The notes under the pieces: model-generated | Database searches by the model: none | What the model saw: the letters and a program-made list of their open reading frames with translations, nothing else | What the model was told of the DNA's origin: nothing | Assembly: GCA_036244855.1 (NCBI GenBank) | Contig: BQKZ01000085.1 | Coordinates: 25,959-89,958, forward strand | Reading direction: 5' to 3' | DNA length: 64,000 nt | DNA from: Temnopleurus reevesii | Taxonomy: Eukaryota; Echinodermata; Echinoidea; Temnopleuroida; Temnopleuridae | Part shown: piece after piece, positions 12,546 through 24,429 of the stretch | How positions within the stretch are numbered: the first letter of the stretch is position 1 | Layout of the letters: every line of letters starts with the position of its first letter | Program-made: the position numbers and the translations under genes

Positions 12546-14553
12546 CGCCCCCGGCGCCAATTTTGTTTACACCTTTATCCTTAAAAATGGTAAATGGCAA
12601 AAATTGCAAAAAATTGTTCTACGTTAAAAACCTGATCCTGTGCTCTTTCCCGTTTTTAGTGGTATATTTCACAAGAGTTATAATAACATCTCCGAATGTC
12701 GCCTTCCCCCATAAGATCGCATGAAAAATATGTGTAAAGCGATTTGAATGGTCATTTGACTAGCCATTAACCGATTTACAAATGTATATATATAACTTTT
12801 TGTGTAGATTATGACGTTCGCATATTTCAAAGTGTGACGAATTGGGACTTCGTACTCGTGAAATAGATTACGAGGATACTTTATCAGATAACCTAATGAT
12901 GTCTATAATAGCATCATTGCAGTAGATTATTAATGCCTAGATTTTCACGGTAATGGAATCATGAATAATAAATGAATAGCCTTTGAAAATTAAAGTAATG
13001 CTTGAATCGATAAGCGAAATAATAATACATTGATAACGTATATGTAACTGCATGATACAAGAATTTTCGATCGGTTTATTTATAATCGCAAATATTCTAC
13101 CTAATATTAATTCGATTTTTCCAGTAAGCAATGGCATGAGCTCGATGTGTGTTTCAAAGAATCGCTGATTGGTGCAATTGTAATGTAATGTAATAATCTG
13201 TATATGTCTATGTCTATATGCCTTTATCATGTATAAAATCATTAATGTAATTATTAGGGGTAGCCTTCTAAAGGAGCCTCGCTTCTTTGCTGGCCTCTAT
13301 CTTTTTAAATTTCTTTTGTCATAATTTTATTACCATTATCATTTATGCCTGTATAATAGAATTTTCACAAGAACTGAAAACTAAAATGATTTGATTTGAT
13401 TTGAAATTGTGTGTTGCTTGTTTATATTTATATTTAGGAAAAACCTATGAGGGAAGAAGTAAGTCTGTTTGCTTAATAAGCATGATAACTTTCATAATGA
13501 CCCCGTTTCTTTCTTCATTGTTTTATGTACGAGGCTACATCTGTATAGGGTCGTCTTGGAAAATAAGCAAAATCCGCTTTCATAGGCTATTCATAACTGA
13601 CAAATAAATCAAATTCAAAATCAAATCAAATCGAATCATATCAAGTTTGTCCAGAGTGAGACGGTACTTTTCTGAATCAATCTGTCGGACTAACTTAGCT
13701 TAGGTTATGACCAGCATTTGCTAGTTTATACCACCTTGTAATCAGTGTAAATTCAATATTCATTGCTTTAAAATATATACCTGGACGAAGTATACCTTTT
13801 GAACCCCGGCGGCATGACAAAAAAAATAGGAAAACGGACTTTTTGTTGAAAAAACACGATTAAGAATTGTTTATTTTACTTAATGAATTTAATATTTATT
13901 CATGGGGGGGGGGCTGAAGCAGACACATGCGGGCGAATAAGGGGTGAGGGGGCGTCGACTTCCCTCCTGTGTCTACGGGCATGTACTGTATCAAAATTAT
14001 ATAATGGCAATGATTCAAATATCAGCTACAACAATTGACAGGAATTTCCATTCCACTAAAAAATTCTCCCGCATTTTGAAGAAAAAGATGCGCACGCCAT
14101 GAAGATACCGATTAGTATTTGTTACTGCTTTGAAGTATTGTCAAAGTATAAATTGCAGGGCTTTTATCGCATATTCTTTACAAGGATAAAGGTAACTGGA
14201 GGAGCTGTACAATACCCTTTGTGTGGGCTGGCAAACGGCAGAGTTTAATTTGAAAGGCTTAATTAAGTGGTTAGAGAGATTTAAGGCTCGTGCTCATTTC
14301 TTTATTCTGCTTTTGAATCACTCTTTTTATGATTTTATTGGGATGTATTGGTGACAGTTGAAGTTTTTGAATGAAATACACGGATGTGATAGTTAGTGTG
14401 TTGTATAAATGTGAGCATTGGTCATGTTAGTAAGGTGACATCAAAGGAAATACCTCTACTATCCTCCCTGTCGCATTGGTAGGGGAAAGCGGAGAGGGGT
14501 AAAATGGGAGTGATATTTGCCATTTTCTTAATTCCAAAGTTTTTTAAAGTCTA

Positions 14554-14682
14554 AAGCCCCGGTCACATAGGACCCCGGAAGCAACACGATTCCCGACTCT
14601 TTGTTAATTCACGGTTATCTGCCTCAGAACAACGAGTCGGGGTGAATCGTGTTGCTTCCGGGGTCCTATGTGACCGGGGCTT
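14554..14682. mobile_element. Palindromic MITE, family 1, copy 2 (absent from copy A)
   Basis: A 129-bp element with ends AAGCCCCGGTCACATAGGAC and GTCCTATGTGACCGGGGCTT, flanked by TA on both sides (14552-14553 and 14683-14684). It lies within a 200-bp segment, 14527-14726, that is missing between positions 588 and 589 of copy A. Long inverted repeats, TA flanks and no ORF suggest a non-autonomous Tc1/mariner-like element. The superfamily is inferred from the TA only. Confidence 0.85.
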
Positions 14683-17600
14683 TAAAGACATAACAAAGAA
14701 ATTTAAGTGTAGCTCGGCTCGTTATTGTGACAGAATCCTTGGATTTAAGAATAATTATAAACATCTTTAAAATTAATTTAATGTACTTAAAAAGATTTTA
14801 TTTCGTAAAACATCATTATAAGTAAATGTTTAGACATTAAACAAGCAGGAATCTTACGGCAGACTAAGATTCAAACCCTTGGAATATAGAAAGAAAATAT
14901 AATCTATAAAATATTATACCAACAAAAAGTTTTGAAAATACCTAATACCGAAAAATCATTTGATATCTCCATAAAATTTAGGAAGGGCGTAAGAACAAAA
15001 AAAAGAAACATTTACTAAAAACAACAGTCGTGATTATTTTACCTGATACATAATCAGATCGAAATCATCTTGAGCTGAAAGTTAAAAAAACTATATCATT
15101 GTTGAATCAAGTTCATCTCATTGACGATTTTAAAGAAGCAAAACAAAAGCAAACAGTAGAAAAAGATTAGCCATGTTAACATACACAAATGCATATGCAC
15201 AAATAAACACTTACCTGCGAAGTTACTGGTAACAAATTTGGTATTTTTAAGCCTTTGGAAAGGCTATTGGTTACATCTTACATCTTAATAAGAAACTTTT
15301 CCTGACCTTTTCCCCTTTGCTTATTGATCAGTTTTCTCTGTAGGTAGGGAAATAAGGAAACACCCCTAATATCCGAGTCTGATTATAGTCATATAGAGGT
15401 CATAATTGCCTAATAGTATAACTCGGTAACTTCTAACGGAAAACCACCCGGTATGTGTAATTGTGGTCAACGAAAATAATGCGAAGAAGTTGTTTTACTT
15501 TAAACCAATTAGCATACTTGTGGACATTATGATCATCCTTCTAAATAAGAAATAGTTTCCGATGCAAGTCGTTGTCATTGTATCAATGGGCGATTGGAGT
15601 CTTCGCTTTGCCGCAAACAAGTTATTGCTCTTTTTATGTTTGAATTGGTCTCATCTCGTACCTTCCTTACTCATTTGTTTAATTTCATGCTTATTGTGTT
15701 CTAAATGTAGGTGTTTAACACTGCAATTTCTGAGCTCTGTATTGCTTTTTTAATCCATAACAAAACCTGCCAGTTATGCACCATCGAATGATGCAATTTT
15801 CTAGAATTATAATTATGTGTAGCCTATGTGTGTGGGATGTACGTGTGTATATGTATTTGTATGTAATTGTGTGTGTGTGTTTTAGTGTATGTGCGTAAGT
15901 GCGTGTGTGCGTTTGTATGCATGTGTGTGAATATATGTGTTAATAAATCTATATTCATACGCATTTGTACGTGTAAACGATAGTCAGGGAGATAACCAAA
16001 TTATTTGATGAGGGAATAGTTGTGCATCGAAAGTATTGCGAAGAAAAAAAAAACTTATTCAGAAGGAAAAACAAAGAGGAAAAGAATATATATTAAAATG
16101 TAAAGGTAATCCATCTCATTATTATTGTCATATTTATTTTGGATGATTTAAAGTTATTGACTGTGTTCATTCGCTTCGCTTTCACATGCATTATTGCGTC
16201 TTGTTTCATCTTTATATCGGCCGTTGTATTTTCCATCGATTGCTGTTCTGTTATTACTCTGTTTAAACATTCGTCAATTAATGAAAGTCATCGCACAATA
16301 TGTAGGGGGCACTTAAAATTATTTGAATACATACGAGGAGGCATATAAGATGTCTAAAGGGTGAGTTGGCTTTGAAGATTATGCAAGTATTTTTTTCTTT
16401 ACGATTTCAATCACTTAATTACACCCAAGTTTCTATACAAGTTATTATCTTGTGGATGAAACAAACCTTCCGAAAATTGTCTAACTTGATGAGAAACGGA
16501 AGCAGAGTATTACACGCTCATAAAAAGATTTTATAAAGAGGCATGCCTTTTGGATCCCGTTTATTGTTAGTGACCCACACCTTGCTTTAGACATCTTTGC
16601 CCCAACATTTCTTTATATCGCTACATCCTTCTGATATCAAAAGTACGATTATGGGATTACACATAACAAAGGGCTATTTAGCTATGGCGCACATCCGTCC
16701 CTATTGTTTTTGCTTTTTTGGCACGCGCGCGTAACATTTCTAATCTTCGCTTTTCGTTTACAACAAAGAATATCCTCTTGGGCACGTGCATCTTTTCTAT
16801 TCTTCAAGCGTTTTCTATTCTATATTTAATCAAATAAGTGTAATATTGGAGTTGCGACCACAATGCCAACATGATGTTTACAACATTATAAACCTACTTG
16901 GCAAAATGGATGAACGTCCTCCTCTGAACGGGAGATCGTGGGTTTGAGCCTCGGCAAAATTATACGAACGATGGAACCACCCGTCTTTCTGCTAACTGTT
17001 TGTTAGTCATGAATGGTGAAGAGTATTGCCTTTTCAATGAAAAACCATCAAGAAATAAACTGAATTAGCTAGCTCTCCTTGGTTAGAGAAATAATTTTTT
17101 AATTTCGAAAAACCGTCTTGGGCATAAAACATATGACCAATGATGTTCATGGCGATTCATGGCCTCACTTTTCTCCAAACTTCCATCGAAGGAACACGCA
17201 TAACTTCTATAATGACAACACTTTCCTAGATATTACTGTCAAATTGAGGGCGGCTATTTTTGTCAAACGATTTTATTTAAAAAAAAAAAAGAAGTTTAGT
17301 CTCTACTGCCGACTGGGTTCAAAGTCACGTGTGAGCAGATGGTTGCCAATGTAACGATGGTAACTGATGCGAACAATTATATACATTTCTTTAACAGAGT
17401 GTTCACAGAGAATATTTCAAGTTAGGGAGAAAATAGTGTCACTCAACCCTCCCCTCCTCCACCCCTCCCCTCCAACAGAAAATGAAGAAAAAAAGTTAAT
17501 GCAATTAAGGGTTTTTAAACGCCGTTATATATATAATAACTCTCCTACAAAATAGCTGGATGTTTCGGATGACGAATGCGTCATGCTCCTATTTATCATG

Positions 17601-20600
17601 TTTATTCAAATCGTATATGTAGCTCGCTACCCTTACAAGTAAAGTTCTTTTAACTAACTTCCAAAGAAAACGCTTATTATACGTTGAAGATTTTAAAGTC
17701 AGACCGACGGCCAGATTATATGACATCATTATTCTAGATGAGATTTTATGATGATAATTGTGTCATCTCCCATTTTCTTCAGGAAGCTCTCAATTGTCTA
17801 GTGGGTGCCTTTTTACGACCTCGCACAAAGCTAAAGAAATCGTGCAGGAAAAATATAAAATTTGGGGAGTCAATGAAACAAGGAAGGTACATGATACAGC
17901 AATTTCCCTACGCACATAATTTTACCTCATATGTTATAGTTTAAGATTGTGTATGATATATACTAGACTAGACTCTTGCACAGTAATTGAGAGTTAGAGA
18001 AGAACTAAAATTGACAATACATACTCGAGTCGAGTTTTCATAAGACAGTTTGAAAGAAAGAGCAAAGATATTGTGAATTAAGTAGTACCTGCTTAGAATG
18101 TTAATCATTAAAAATTATCAAACTGTTGCAATCTTATGAAAGCTTAATAAGTCATGAAAATTCTAACGATTAACCTTTATTTATGGTTTGAATTGTTACT
18201 TTATCATTCAACGTTATATCATATTGCACTGTTACATTTTCCAAAGGTGGATAATGATAAATATAAATTTCATGCCATGTTGCATCACAATTGAGAGTTT
18301 GGTCATATCTTATAATGAACAAAATCTACCCACCTTCACCAATACACCGCCTGATACGTGTTCACAAATCAAAGGTAATTCATTTTGCCAACACGTACGA
18401 CGGTAAATGTCGTTCGTCTAGCGCAGACTGCGCTAGTGGTCCTAAGCATGCTAAGAGTAACGGTTGATTTGCCATTGGTTATGACATTGAAACTAAAGTA
18501 TGCCAGAATACATGCGAAAAAAATATCCCAATTTTGAACAAACTTCTTTTTATACCTGTCTCGCAATCTGTGAACACATTTTAATTTATTCATCCTTACC
18601 ATTACCTATCGATGGTGTAACTTTATGCATTTTCTTTGAATACATTCATATGCAAAACTATTCATTAATGCATGATAAACGCCTTAAAATCCGAATTTAG
18701 TGAGGTACATTTTATACTTTACCGATACGAAGTTTGTAAAAATAATAATGCACTATTCTATTTCTTTTCAACATTTTGAGTCAACTATCTAGTTTCTAGG
18801 AAACTGTCCCTCGTGATCTATTATGGGACACATGAAAGATTCATCTCATAAAACTCACCGCGATGAGAAAGCAAAAAGAGAGAGAACAGTGAACCTAAGT
18901 CTAGATAAACGAACAATAACCCTTTTTAAAAGTTTACTGAAATGTTCCTCAACTTACACTGCGCATCGTTTTGCCATTGACTTTTGGTTGAAAATTTACA
19001 GGTATCTGAATAATTGCTGAAAATCAATCGAGTTAGATTGTAAAAAGGAGAGAAGATCATTTTACTAAAACGTATAATTAAAAAATAATAATAATTGCAT
19101 CTGCCAACGACCTTTATCGATACCATCCGAGGGATGTTTACGTCTTTGGCCCGAACCACAAGTCTCTGAAACATGTCATTATCCTTCCATACATCGCTCA
19201 GTCAAGCGCAAGCAAAATATTCATAATCAACTGCCACATTATTAACATAATCAACAACAAAATAGAGCAACGGTTGCAACCGTCCTTGTAAATTTCTTTG
19301 TCGAAGTTTTAAAAAATCCATAGAATCATCGAAAATTACCTTTTAGCATGTTTAAGTCTTATTTGAACTGCTTTAAGTTGTGTAGCATTGTTGTGATTTA
19401 TTCATGTGAATAAAAATTTGAAAAAAAGTTAAGGTCAGGCAATTTCAAATGGTTGGAGAGTAACCACAAAATATTTTTCTTGGTCTTATTTTCCGAACCT
19501 GAACATTTGAGAAGTGAAAAACTAATGGGGATGCAGCATTGGCTTGTAACTACACTCATAATTGGAGAAAAGAAAACGATTATTATCCGAGTTTTACTTG
19601 AATTAGAATATTAAGTACCTGCTCAATTGGTACATAAATATGCGAGTAACATCTACGAAAAATAACAAATACGTGGTAGAATTAGAATAATGTCTTGACG
19701 ATCATCTGTCCATCATCTCCCTGTATTACTTCAGAAATTATACTTTTAACCTGTCTGTAAAGGCCACCTATCTTTACGGTGGTAAATTGTTAGATTTCCT
19801 TGAGTGGCAATTTATACAAAACGCGGAAAGCTTATCAAAACAACAAAAAAAAACCGCACATTAATATCTTTAAAACATAAATACAATAAAGATATATTAT
19901 ATTTCACTTGTCTTCCATATATTCTCGTAGATGTTTCAAATTACTAAATACAAAGCTGAGAAGCACTTTATTTACAAGCATTACTTTGAATTTTATGACT
20001 TAAAAAACTAAATAATAAATGGGAAAGGCAGTGTGAGATTTTAAAAATACATTATGTTATAAAATGATTATGAAATGCTGAAGATTTTCAATTGTGGAAT
20101 GAGACGAAAAACAATTCATAATGACAGAATTCTCTAAGACGTTTCATCGTTATCTAAAAGAAGCAAAATATGCTTTGACAAATAGTCTAATTACTACACG
20201 CAATGTATGATAAGGTGAAGGCCAGAATACAAGTAAAACATTAAAAGAGGGTGTATTTGAATGCAAAAAAAGAAAAATGTAAAGGTTGATTAAGAATCGT
20301 TTTAAGTTTCACAAGTTGCACAGCCAAGCTATTGTGTGATCGTGTGAACTTGAGAGATCTTCCGTCAGAACTGAACCCTCAACTCCATTGATTTCATTAT
20401 AAGGTCGTGGCAGAGTTTCTTACAAGTCTTAAATGATTATAAAATACAGGACAAATGCACGGAAGAGACAGAAGAAAGGAATGAAAGCCAAAGAAACTTT
20501 GCAAAGAAGATGCGCGGTTTCCCACGGGGGATGTCAAAAGGCAAGAAAGATATGATAGAACAAGTGCCAGCAGAAAAGAAAAATAGCCACCCTGCTTTTG

Positions 20601-20619
20601 AGAAGTGTCTATTCAAGCC

Positions 20620-20765
20620 TTTTGATTGGCCGAGTGAACAACCAATCAGAGTGCGGAAGACGGCGCGTACACGACGCGGGGTTTGTAAGCTATTGTTTCG
20701 CACCGATAAAACTGTATCAATAGCACCCAAAAGCTATATACGACTATGGCAAAGAGAACAGCCTA
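20620..20765 (+). promoter_or_regulatory. Candidate Wnt1 core promoter, copy B
   Basis: This has the same arrangement as in copy A: ATTGG at 20625-20629, CCAAT at 20642-20646 and TATATA at 20735-20740, about 1 kb before the ATG at 21785. If copy B is the true first exon, this is the candidate promoter that matters. Confidence 0.3.
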
Positions 20766-21784
20766 TCAAGGGAACATCCGACTCTAATTCTTGTTGCTAG
20801 TCACTAAATATTGGGTCATTAATATCACTTCGAGCTTAGTTAATCCGCTGCAAATAGCCGAGAACGAGTCACTATTCTCACCTCTCTGCGCAATCTGCGA
20901 CCGCTCGACAACATCAGAACTGTCACATCTCATATTTGCTCCATCCGCACGTCCAAAAAATGTTTACTCATTTAGTTTTATGAGCGAAGACAGAAAAGTT
21001 ATACCCTTTTTCGTTTGTTTCACTGGCGGATTTTCTGTTGTCTCTACTTCTCATCATTTATAATTTGATCAATAAGTCTTCATGGTCGTGAAAAGGAAAG
21101 ATAGCTGTTCTGTCTGGCCTCAGCTTGGTGAATATTGAAACAGGTTCATCACAACATTGTTCTGATAGAGTAAGAAAGTGGGAGTGAACGAAGCAATATC
21201 ATATATTCGCGCCAACGGATTTCGACCTGCCGGTTGCCCTTTATTTTACGGCAGCATTAAAGCTTGTTAGCATTTTCGTTTCTTAACCCCTCAGGAGAAA
21301 TGCTGCAATTTTTCTAGACAGCAGTGGAAACCAACTGCATGAGTTACACTCCTTCAACGGAACTAGTCTAACTTTGGATATATTGGAAACGGATAAACCA
21401 ACTTCGATCTTTGAGTGCCTCTGCCAGTCTCTTGCTTCTTACTTCCATTTCTTGCATACTCCAAGATGATCTTGTGAATAAGAGAATCTTATTGGAAGTA
21501 GAATACCCAAATAAACAGAGCGAATTTGTTTTTATCCATCAAGATAACGAAACTGCGGATACTTTCTGATTTCATTTTGGGAGCGCGCTAACATCGGTCC
21601 GGGGATTATACGGCGGAGGAGTGAGTCTCTAAACCGAACCTAACCCAGGGCTCCCCTTAGGGGTCCCCACTAGACATCACTGGAAATACGTCTGAATTTG
21701 GCCTAATTCTTGCTGGAATATTTCATCCTTTCACAGGACGTCATTTTTTCTTCTCCTGGAGTTAGTTTGTTTAAGGATATTGAG

Positions 21785-21876
21785 ATGAAACTTGAATGGT
21801 TTGTTGCGTTTTTCTTCATCCCAACCGCCAGCTTGCTAGCCAAGAAGACAACGGCGGCATCCAGTACGAAATGGTG
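21785..21876 (+). CDS. Wnt1: Wnt1 coding exon 1, copy B (signal peptide)
   Basis: This exon encodes residues 1-30 and two bases of codon 31. The start is the ATG followed by [19 protein letters not shown], a short charged N-terminus and a hydrophobic core typical of a signal peptide, then [11 protein letters not shown]. The second Trp codon (TG|G) is split by the intron, with donor GTATGT at 21877. The acceptor before exon 2 restores WWSIV, which matches the WWGIV block found after the signal peptide of vertebrate WNT1. No ATG extends the frame further upstream. This copy is the nearer one to exon 2 and is not separated from it by the unresolved base at 10057, so I treat it as the working first exon. 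Confidence 0.88.
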
Positions 21877-24364
21877 GTATGTATATTTTCTCTCCTGCCC
21901 AGTATTTTCATTTCATAGTATATAATCATTCGTTACTCCTTGATATTATAATATTAAGTATCAACAAACTAAAAACAGGGTACTCAGTTATCGATTTTTT
22001 TTAAATATATAAATACCACAAATAAGTAAGCATGGTATTGTAAAAGACTCCAATAATAAGCAGTTGAATGATAATAACATATATTTTGCTTCGTCCAAAG
22101 TGACGCTCCAATGGGGACATTTACAACACGGTTTATGATGTGCAAGAAACTATTAACCATGATATTTTACTCCAAATTTAGGGTTGTGATCTAAAGTTCC
22201 CTCTTGATTTTTTACCTTGATTCAACTAGAGTAATTAGAAAACTATAAAATATTACACGTTTTATTTGCTATGTCACTGTGTACTATGCGCCAACAAAAC
22301 GGATTCTTTTAAATCCAAAGTGTATGTGTTTCAAATAGAGAAAATTTTCTCCTTTGTATTCATTTTGTATGCAGACTTTCCATTTTTATAAGAGCCATAT
22401 ATTATTGAATCTGTAGCGAAGGTATTTCCAATCTCATGTAGATTCCTTTATATAGAATAATGCAATGTTTACATTTAGTAGATAATTTAGTATATACGTA
22501 CATGATTTAAGTCTTAATATTTTTATTACATATAATTTGTTGTGTATCTAAAACAACAAAATTGGCAATAACAACAACGAAGGTGACCAACATTAATATT
22601 ATGCAAGTGTATACGTACAAGTTTATGGGATGTTTGCAGAAGAAGGAAAACGGGTCTTGTAAGATTGGCTTCAACCATCACTTTCTACACAATGAACTGC
22701 ATCTTTTTGATCTACATGCGTTCTGTATTATGGATGACACCATAATGTATTTCCATTACAGGTCGTTTATTGATAATGAATGTAGCTTGCCAACAGTGTA
22801 CGGAAACTGACTTGCCCTGAACACGTGTGTTTCAGTCGATGAGCTCATCTGAATATAGAAGGGGAAAAAAGAGATACCTTATTACTCTACCCGTTGACTG
22901 TAACCTGTCAAACCCTCACAACATCGACTTATAATTATCAGCAGCTGAGACAAACACGATCATACCACTGAACACTTGTTCTTTCCGGTAATAGTAAACT
23001 TTCAGGGGACCTAACATTTCATTTCAAGTATTACAATAGCCCCTTGCCAGCTATGCACTTGTCTTGAACATTTTTTTTCTAGGGCAATTTTAGCTGGAGA
23101 GATAGTGCAGCACTTTTGGGGGCGAAAAAAGGAGAGAAAACAAAAACAAGATGCAAAGGAAATTGGGGGAATTAATAATATATAATCAGAATGATGATAA
23201 AAATGATAATGATAATAATAATGACAATAATAATAAAACTATATTCCATAAGTCTTATGTGTCACTAGTCAGAATGGTATATCTATAATTAATACAAACA
23301 TATATATTGAGGGTCTAAAACAAAATGACTTTCTAAAGCTCGGTCGCTTTGCTCCCTCGCACAATCGTTTCCAATAAGATCTCACGCCCATAACAGAACT
23401 GTTCTTTGATTTTTCTTTGATATTTGTGTTTGCCTCTTGCACCAGTTAAAGAAATACCTTACTGATTCAATGATAATGTCTCAAATTTTGGAAAATGAAC
23501 TTTCAAGTAGTCATTATTATTTCAGCTAACTTTACCCTTTCATATCTGATAGGCAAGCATGATCTAGACATGAATAAGATACAAAGTATTGCTTGTAGAG
23601 TCTTCATCATTTCATGCAAATTAATGTATGATGTTGTTGTTTTTGTAATGAAAGCCTGATCAGACTAAAATCAACAAGTTGAACCTGAAATACACGAAGA
23701 ACCAACCTCTCTAACGCATCAACTTTTCTATATATGTAAATCATGAAATAGGTCAATGCACTTTAATCAATAATCAACTAATGTACCAGGTTTGCATCAT
23801 AATGTCAATATTTAATTATCATTGGCCATTTTTTTTTTGTTCAGTAATCTTTTATCTATGTTTCTCAATGATACTCCTAGCATTTTATGAATTTCTTTTG
23901 GGGGAAGTGGGGGTCATAATACTTCAGAAGCACTTTTTTTTTTAATATTGATATGTATTGGCATTTGTTTGTCAAACATGTCAAAGCTTATTATTTTGCT
24001 CATTGAAAGAAAATTTTCGAAAATTACAATGATGCGAATCAAGACCACAGGCTCACAAAATACATGAAATTAATGTATAAAGAGGTAAATAAATGGGGTT
24101 CTATTTCAACTGTTTTCCCATTTTTAGTTTCTACTGATATTTTTTTTAACAGAGACGTAAGTAAGTGAAGAATTTCTTTGTGCCGTACTGCTCCTACTAT
24201 TTACTTCATCTCAAGTTACTTCTACTACTACTTCTACTGGATTGAAAATTTCACTTGAATAATGTTGAATATTAAACATGCTAAAGCTATCAAACTAAAC
24301 GCATTAGTCGTATTTGAATTGGTCCATGACTTTTAAATCAAATGAATTTAGAGTGTATGACTAT

Positions 24365-24429
<65 letters not shown>

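Larger units (their letters stand above)
10058..13955. other. Intervening segment between the two copies
   Basis: This stretch of 3.9 kb has no copy elsewhere in the window. It holds a palindromic MITE (10856-10990), a tRNA-like foldback (11406-11545), an AAT run with repeat-like sequence at about 11776-11850, a GC-rich palindrome at 12530-12545 and TTTGA-type simple repeats near 13388-13403 and 13618-13633. A run of 10 G at 13904-13913 lies just before copy B. No gene is recognised. Confidence 0.6.
13956..24306 (+). repeat. Duplicated block, copy B
   Basis: This is the second copy of 1-10056. The first matching string is CGACTTCCCTCCTGTGTC at 13956, and the last is GCATTA ending at 24306. 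Most of it is nearly identical to copy A, including 15310-16850, 17240-19100 and 20060-24306. Two stretches are clearly more diverged (about 14500-15240 and 19100-20060). It holds a 200-bp insertion at 14527-14726 that copy A lacks. It leads without a visible break into the rest of Wnt1 intron 1. Confidence 0.95.

Noticed and set aside
24362..24428. Regular short repeats considered as a CRISPR-like array
   Set aside because: Pure trinucleotide repeat without spacers, in a eukaryotic genome.
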